Assembly: GCA_963795385.1 (NCBI GenBank)
Contig: CAWCHK010000010.1
Coordinates: 1-64,000, forward strand
Reading direction: 5' to 3'
Source of the DNA: CAVURS01 sp963795385
Lineage (GTDB): Bacteria > Actinomycetota > Actinomycetes > Actinomycetales > CAVURS01
DNA: 64,000 nucleotides
The translations under genes were made by a program, and so were the position numbers. The notes under the pieces were generated by a model that was given only the letters and a program-made list of their open reading frames with translations, was not told the DNA's origin and searched no databases. Below are positions 58,545 to 64,000 of the stretch, piece by piece (positions within the stretch are counted from its first letter, which is position 1; each line of letters starts with the position of its first letter).

Positions 58545-60749
58545 ATGCTGGTGCGCGTGACCTCCTCCAGCGGGACCTCGACGGCGCCGGACCTCGGGAC
58601 CTCGACGGCGCCGGCCGAGGCCGAGCCGGGTACGACGCGGGGCGAGCTGCGGGCCGAGGCCGAGCGTCACCTGCAGGCGCTCGTCGGCCGTGCGGACGCC
58701 CGGCTGCGCGAGGACCAGTGGACGGCGATCGAGGCCCTGGTCGCCGACCGCCGCCGGGCCCTGGTCGTGCAGCGCACCGGCTGGGGCAAGTCCGCCGTCT
58801 ACTTCGTCGCCACCGCCCTGCTCCGGGCCCGCGGCGCCGGGCCGACGGTCATCGTCTCCCCGCTGCTGGCCCTGATGCGCAACCAGATCGCCGCCGCCGA
58901 CCGGGCCGGCATCCACGCCGTCACCATCAACTCGACCAACAGCGGCGACTGGGCCACGACGTACGAGGCGATTCACCGCGGTGACGTCGACGTGCTGCTG
59001 GTCAGCCCGGAGCGGCTCAACAACCCGGAGTTCCGCGACGAGGTCCTGCCCCGCCTGGCCGCCGCCGCCGGGCTGCTGGTCGTCGACGAGGCGCACTGCA
59101 TCTCGGACTGGGGCCACGATTTCCGCCCCGACTACCGACGGCTCCGCACGATGCTCGCCGACCTGCCCGACGGCATCCCGGTGCTGGCGACCACCGCGAC
59201 CGCCAACGCGCGGGTCACCGGCGACGTGGCCGAGCAGCTCTCGATCACGGGTACGGCGGTGCTCGACGACGTGCTGGTCCTGCGCGGCGACCTCGACCGG
59301 ACCTCGCTGCACCTGGCCGTCGTCGAGCTCCCGAGCCAGGCCGCGCGCCTGGCCTGGCTGGCCGAGCACCTCGGTGAGCTGCCCGGCTCCGGCATCGTCT
59401 ACTGCCTCACCGTGGCCGCGACCCAGGAGGTGGCCGAGCACCTGCGCGGCGCGGGTTACGACGTCGCGGCGTACTCCGGGCAGACCGAGCAGTCCGAGCG
59501 GCTGGCGGCCGAGGACGACCTGCTCGGCGGACGGCTCAAGGCCCTGGTCGCGACCTCCGCCCTGGGCATGGGCTTCGACATGCCCGACCTCGGCTGGGTG
59601 GTCAACCTCGGCGCCCCGGCCTCGCCGATCGCCTACTACCAGCAGGTGGGCCGCGCCGGCCGGGCCATCGACCGGGCGGTCGCGGTGCTGCTGCCCGGCC
59701 GCGAGGACCGCGAGATCTGGGACTACTTCGGCTCGCTGGCCTTCCCGCCCGAGCCCGAGGTCCGGCAGGCGCTGGCCGTCCTGGCCGACGCCGGCAAGCC
59801 GCTGTCGACCGCCGCCCTGGAGCCGCACATCACCCTGCGCCGGACCCGGCTGGAGATGATGCTCAAGGTGCTCGACGTCGACGGTGCGGTCCGCCGGGTG
59901 CGCGGCGGCTGGGTGGCGACCGGCGAGCCCTGGACGTACGACGCGGAGCGGTACGCCCGGGTCCGCGAGACCCGGCGGGCCGAGCAGGGCGCGATGCTGG
60001 ACTACGTTGCGGCACAGGGGTGCCGGATGCAGTTCCTGCGAGAGGCTCTCGACGACCCGGGAGCCGACCGGTGCGGGCGTTGCGACCGATGCGGCGGCCT
60101 CGATCTGGTCACGACCGTGTCGTCCGACGTCGTCGCGCAGGCCCAGGAGCGGCTGGACCGCCCCGGGGTCGCAGTCGCCCCGCGCAAGCTCTGGCCGACC
60201 GGGATGAGCGGCGTCGGGGTTGCTCTCACCGGCAAGATCCCCGGCGACGAGCAGGCCGAGCCCGGCTGGGCCGTCGCCCGGCTCACCGACCTCGGCTGGG
60301 GTCGTGCGCTGCACGACCTGCTCCGCGACGGCGCACCCGATGGGGAGCTGCCGGTCCCGCTGCGCCACGCCCTCGTCCAGGTGCTCGACGCCTGGTCGTT
60401 CGACGGCGGCCGCCCGGACGGCATCGTCGTCGTCGGCTCGGCCTCGCGGCCGCAGCTCGTCGGGCACCTGGGCGACGGCCTCTCGCGCTACCTCGACCTT
60501 CCCGTCCTGGCCACGTTCGACGTGCTCGACCCGGACTCTCCCTCGCCGCACGACGTCAATTCGGCCCAGCGGCTGCGCGCCGTGGCCCGTCGTCACCGGC
60601 TCTCCGCGCCGGAGGCGGTCGCCGGGCGGCGGGTCCTGCTGCTCGACGACCGCACGGACACGGGCTGGACCCTCGCCGTGTGCGCCCAGGCCCTGCGACA
60701 GGCCGGCGCCACCGCGGCGTACCCGCTGGTCCTGGCCGCGACCACCTAG
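58545..60749 (+). CDS. recQ: RecQ-family DNA helicase with C-terminal phosphoribosyltransferase-like domain
   Basis: The 734-residue protein has the SF2 motifs VQRTGWGKSAVYF (Walker A), VVDEAHCISDWGHDFRPDY and QQVGRAGRAID, and a Cys cluster (RCGRCDRCGG) for the RecQ zinc site. The last ~100 residues contain VLLLDDRTDTGWTLAVCAQA, which looks like the PRPP-binding loop of phosphoribosyltransferases, in place of an HRDC domain. ATG 58545 is used; GTG 58557 is also possible. It should unwind DNA in repair. Confidence 0.9.
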   Translation: MLVRVTSSSGTSTAPDLGTSTAPAEAEPGTTRGELRAEAERHLQALVGRADARLREDQWTAIEALVADRRRALVVQRTGWGKSAVYFVATALLRARGAGPTVIVSPLLALMRNQIAAADRAGIHAVTINSTNSGDWATTYEAIHRGDVDVLLVSPERLNNPEFRDEVLPRLAAAAGLLVVDEAHCISDWGHDFRPDYRRLRTMLADLPDGIPVLATTATANARVTGDVAEQLSITGTAVLDDVLVLRGDLDRTSLHLAVVELPSQAARLAWLAEHLGELPGSGIVYCLTVAATQEVAEHLRGAGYDVAAYSGQTEQSERLAAEDDLLGGRLKALVATSALGMGFDMPDLGWVVNLGAPASPIAYYQQVGRAGRAIDRAVAVLLPGREDREIWDYFGSLAFPPEPEVRQALAVLADAGKPLSTAALEPHITLRRTRLEMMLKVLDVDGAVRRVRGGWVATGEPWTYDAERYARVRETRRAEQGAMLDYVAAQGCRMQFLREALDDPGADRCGRCDRCGGLDLVTTVSSDVVAQAQERLDRPGVAVAPRKLWPTGMSGVGVALTGKIPGDEQAEPGWAVARLTDLGWGRALHDLLRDGAPDGELPVPLRHALVQVLDAWSFDGGRPDGIVVVGSASRPQLVGHLGDGLSRYLDLPVLATFDVLDPDSPSPHDVNSAQRLRAVARRHRLSAPEAVAGRRVLLLDDRTDTGWTLAVCAQALRQAGATAAYPLVLAATT

Positions 60750-60796
60750 ACCGGGTCAGGCCGCTCGCCGGACGGCTGGCTGAACGCAGCCGGGCT

Positions 60797-60802
60797 TAGG
60801 CT
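60797..60802 (+). promoter_or_regulatory. -10 box of probable leaderless aldehyde dehydrogenase gene
   Basis: TAGGCT is six bases before the ATG at 60809, the same layout as at six other genes in this window. Confidence 0.55.
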
Positions 60803-60808
60803 CGGGGG

Positions 60809-62417
60809 ATGTCGGAGACGATCGCTGACCCGCAGCACGACGTCACGGCGACCTACGCCGTCGACCCGGCCCTGGCCCGGCGGCTCGCGGCCCGCGTGGT
60901 CGCCGGCTCCGACCGCGGCGCCGAGGGCGCCACCCACACCGCGACGGCCCCCTTCACGGGGGCGCCGATCGCCGCCCTGCCCGTCTCGACGGTCGCCGAC
61001 GTCGAGACCGCGCGGTGCGCCGGGCTCGCGAGGCCCAGCCCGACTGGGCCGCGGTGCCGGCGCGCGCGAAGGCCGCCATCCTTCTGCGGCTGCACGACCT
61101 GGTCCTGGACCGGCAGAGCGAGCTGCTGGACCTGATCCAGATCGAGTGCGGCAAGGCCCGGAGCCACGCGTTCGAGGAGGTCGCCGACGTCGCCCTCGTC
61201 GCGCGGCACTATGCCCGGCGCGGTGCCGGCTATCTGCGACCGCGGTGGCGCGGCGGGCTGTTCCCCCTGATCACCCAGAGCCAGGAGCTGCGTCACCCCA
61301 AGGGCGTCGTCGGCATCGTCTCGCCCTGGAACTACCCGCTCACCCTGGCCGTCTCGGACGCCCTCCCCGCGCTGATGGCCGGCAACGCCGTCGTGCTGCG
61401 GCCGGACCAGCAGACTCCGCTGACCGCGCTGCTCGCCGTGCAGCTGCTGGCCGAGGCGGGACTGCCGGAGGGCGTGCTCCAGGTCGTCCTCGGGCCCGGC
61501 GCGACGATCGGCGACGCGGTCGTCAGGACGACCGACTACGTCTGCTACACCGGCTCCACGGCCACCGGGCGGCAGGTCGCCCAGGTCGCCGCCCGTCGCC
61601 TGGTCGGGGTCTCGCTCGAGCTCGGCGGCAAGAACACGATGTACGTCGCGGCCGACGCGAACCTCGAGCGGGCGGCCGAGGGTGCGGTGCGGGCGTGCTT
61701 CTCCGGCGCCGGGCAGCTCTGCGTCTCGATGGAGCGCCTGGTCGTGCACGAGGCGGTCGCCGACCGGTTCCTCGAGTTCTTCCTCGGCCGGGTCCGCGCG
61801 ATGCGGCTCGGGCGGCGGCCTGGACTGGTCCGCCGACATGGGCTCCCTGCTGTCGGCGGCCCAGCTGGCCACGGTCACCCGGCATGTCGAGGACGCGAAG
61901 GCCCAGGGCGCAACGGTTCTGGCCGGCGGGCGGCCGCGAGCGGACATCGGCCCGCTGTTCTACGAGCCGACCGTGCTCGAGCGGCGTGACGACGGCGATG
62001 GTCTGCCGGGACGAGGAGACCTTCGGGCCCGTGGTGTCCGTCTACCGGGTCGGCTCCGACGACGAGGCGATCGCACTGGCCAACGACACGGCGTACGGGC
62101 TGAACGCCAGTATCTGGACGCGGGACGTGCGCCGGGGACGCCGGTCATCGCGGCGCGGATCGAGGCCGGGACGGTCAACATCAACGAGGGGTACGCCGCT
62201 GCGTGGGGCAGCGTCGGCGCGCCGATGGGCGGCATGAAGGAGTCCGGGCCTGTCCCGACGGCACGGCGCCGAGGGCATCACGAAGTACACCGAGGTGCAG
62301 AACGTCACGGCCCAGCACGTGCTGGGCGTCGGTGCGCCGTTCGGCCTGTCGCAGGAGGCCTGGGCCGCAGCGCTGACCCTGTCGCTGAAGGCGATGAAGC
62401 GGGTCGGCCTGCGGTGA
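60809..62417 (+). pseudogene. Aldehyde (succinate-semialdehyde) dehydrogenase, frameshifted
   Basis: One aldehyde dehydrogenase can be read across frames: GVVGIVSPWNYPLTLAVSDA, GSTATGRQVAQVAARRLVG, SLELGGKNTMYV, the catalytic Cys in CFSGAGQLCVSMER, DEETFGPVVSVYRVGSDDEA and APMGGMKESG. The frame changes near 61013, 61815, 61985, 62130 and 62248, each by one or two bases in GC-rich sequence. All catalytic residues remain in the pieced translation, so sequence error is more likely than decay. The family is closest to NADP succinate-semialdehyde dehydrogenases. The final TGA overlaps the next start (GTGA). Confidence 0.8.
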
Positions 62418-64000
62418 CGCCCGAGGTCGCCGGCGCAACGATGCGTCCGGGGAGCCGGCCGGCGTACGACGTGGATGTCGTCGTCGTCGGGTCCGGCTTC
62501 GGCGGCTCCGTCGCGGCGCTGCGGCTGGCCGAGAAGGGTTATCGGCGTAACGGTTTTCGAGTCAGGGCGGCGGTTCGAGGACGAGGAGTTCGCGGCGACG
62601 TCGTGGGACGTGCGCCGGTACTTCTGGGCGCCGCGGCTGGGCTGCTACGGCGTGCAGCGCATCCACAAGCTGCCCGACGTCATGCTGCTGGCGGGGGCCG
62701 GCGTCGGCGGCGGCTCGCTCAACTACGCCAACACCCTCTACGTGCCGCCGAAGGCGTTCTTCGACGACCCGCAGTGGAGCGGGATCACCGACTGGGCGGC
62801 CGAGCTGGCGCCGCACTACGACCAGGCGGCCCGGATGCTCGGCGTCGTCGAGAACCCGTGCGAGGGGCCGGTCGAGGACGATCATGCGGGCGGTCGCCGA
62901 CGACCTGGGCGTCGGGCACACCTTCCGCAAGACGCCGGTCGGGGTCTTCTTCGGCCGCGCCGGACGCGGCGACCGGCCAGCAGCGGCAGCGAGCCCGGCG
63001 CGTGGTCGACAGACCCGTTCTTCGGCGGTGCGGGTCCGGCGCGCACGGGCTGCACCGAGTGCGGCAACTGCATGGTCGGCTGCCGGGTCGGCGCCAAGAA
63101 CACGCTGGTCGAAGAACTACCTGGCGCTCGCCGAACGGCTGGGGGCCCAGATCGAGCCGCTGCGCACCGTCGTGGACGTCCGGCCGCTGGACGCCGGCCG
63201 ACCCGAGGCAGGGCTTCGCCGTGACCACCGAGCGCACCGGCGCCTGGCTCCGGCGGGACCGGCGGACGGTCCGCGCCGGCCAGGTCGTCATCGCGGCCGG
63301 CACGTGGGGCACCCAGAAGCTGCTGCACTCGCTCGTGGCCGGTGGCTCGCTGCCCGCATCTGTCCGCGCGCCTCGGTCAGCTGACCCGGACGAACTCCGA
63401 GGCGCTGCTCGGCGCGGTGACCCACCGCGTGCCGCCCGGGTGCCGACCTGGCCCGCGGCGTGGCGATCACCTCCTCGTTCCACCCCGACCCCGACACCCA
63501 CGTCGAGAATGTGCGCTACGGCAAGGGTTCGAACGCCATGGGCCTGCTCGGCACGTTGCTCGTCGACGGCGGCGGGCGCGCTCGCCGCGATGGCTGCGCT
63601 GGATCGGTCAGGCGGCCCGGCGGCCGGACCAGGTGGCGCGGAGCATGTGGGTCCGCCGGTGGAGCGAGCGAGCGGTCATCGGCCTCGTCATGCAGAGCCT
63701 GGACAACTCGCTGACGGTGTCCGGGCGCGCCCCGCCGGCTCGGGCGGGGGCGTGGCGCTGACCTCGCGCCCGGGTCACGGAGTGCCCAATCCGACGTGGA
63801 TCCCGGTCGGGACACAGGGCGATTCGCCGTCTGGCCGAGTTGCTCGAGGTGCGGGCCCAGGTCCCGGCCGAGCCCGGAGGGACGCTCGGCGACGTCGTGG
63901 ATGTCCCGATGACCGCGCACTTCCTCGGCGGATGCGTGATCGCGCGACTCCGACCAGCGGGGAGTGGTCGACCCGTACCAGCGGGTCTACGGCTATCCGG
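62414..64000 (+). pseudogene. GMC oxidoreductase, cholesterol oxidase-like, frameshifted and partial
   Basis: The reading starts at GTG 62414 with VVVVGSGFGGSVAALRLAEK (FAD site). It continues in other frames with FESGRRFEDEEF, GAGVGGGSLNYANTLYVPP, CTECGNCMVGCRVGAKNTLV, RYGKGSNAMGLLGTLLVDGG and TAHFLGGCVI. About eight shifts occur, near 62540, 62880, 62990, 63110, 63210, 63355, 63440 and 63585. The family includes actinobacterial ChoD-type enzymes next to guaB, as recalled from mycobacteria. The gene runs past the window end. Motif survival again suggests sequence error. Confidence 0.78.

Noticed and set aside
57951..60596. An 881-codon minus-strand open frame opposite recQ
   Set aside because: It mirrors the recQ codon pattern and shows no recognisable motif; recQ on the plus strand has all helicase motifs.
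61010..62250. Programmed frameshifting in the aldehyde dehydrogenase
   Set aside because: There are five shifts in different directions with no slippery heptamer or downstream structure, and the next gene has the same problem. Recoding cannot explain it.

Overview
The window is chromosomal DNA from a very GC-rich actinomycete. Translated genes show lineage markers: a mycothiol-type maleylpyruvate isomerase fold, an F420/deazaflavin-type nitroreductase, a DUF5709 protein, a His-tailed GroEL1, a WhiD/WhiB3-type WhiB protein, a BldM-type orphan regulator and a SigD/ShbA sigma factor with an RsdA-type anti-sigma factor. The block groES-groEL-whiD-bldM-shbA-rsdA-guaB-guaB3-GMC oxidase resembles the order I recall from Streptomyces and mycobacteria. 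Genus cannot be fixed by eye. A mycelial or developing actinomycete outside Mycobacteriales is plausible but is inference.

Layout. 1-13.6 kb is the S10/spc/alpha ribosomal superoperon: end of rpsC, then rplP to rplO, secY, adk, map, infA, rpmJ, rpsM, rpsK, rpsD, rpoA, rplQ, truA. L17 carries an unusual C-terminal extension with a sunset-like domain. 13.7-25.1 kb is an accessory block between truA and rplM. It holds a four-gene operon (ATP-grasp ligase, NylB-like amide hydrolase, FAD oxidoreductase, zinc alcohol dehydrogenase), a PLP amino-acid deaminase, a VOC protein, a DUF5709 protein, an ABC-F protein, and a TetR/nitroreductase pair behind two palindromic operators. 25.1-28.2 kb is rplM-rpsI-glmM plus an RNase Sa-like enzyme.

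28.2-40.5 kb holds transport and cell-wall/housekeeping genes: MFS transporter, tandem GNAT, coaA, glmS, acpS, nnr, alr, alpha/beta hydrolase, and the tsaE-tsaB-rimI-tsaD tRNA t6A cluster. 40.5-43.8 kb is a translationally coupled ArsR metal sensor, CDF metal exporter, nucleoside hydrolase and ribokinase operon. 44-47.8 kb holds a THUMP-like methyltransferase and CIRCE-controlled groES-groEL.

47.8-52.9 kb is a developmental regulatory block: whiD-like gene, a divergent CarH-like B12 MerR regulator, bldM, shbA/sigD and rsdA. 53-58.5 kb is guaB, guaB3, glpD, a HAD phosphatase and a small membrane protein. 58.5-60.7 kb is recQ. From about 61.0 kb to the end, an aldehyde dehydrogenase and a cholesterol-oxidase-like GMC oxidoreductase are broken by more than a dozen apparent frameshifts. 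Their motifs survive in alternating frames, which looks more like sequence error than decay.

Many isolated genes start exactly six bases after a TANNNT box, so leaderless transcription appears common. No rRNA, tRNA, CRISPR array, insertion sequence or prophage was seen.
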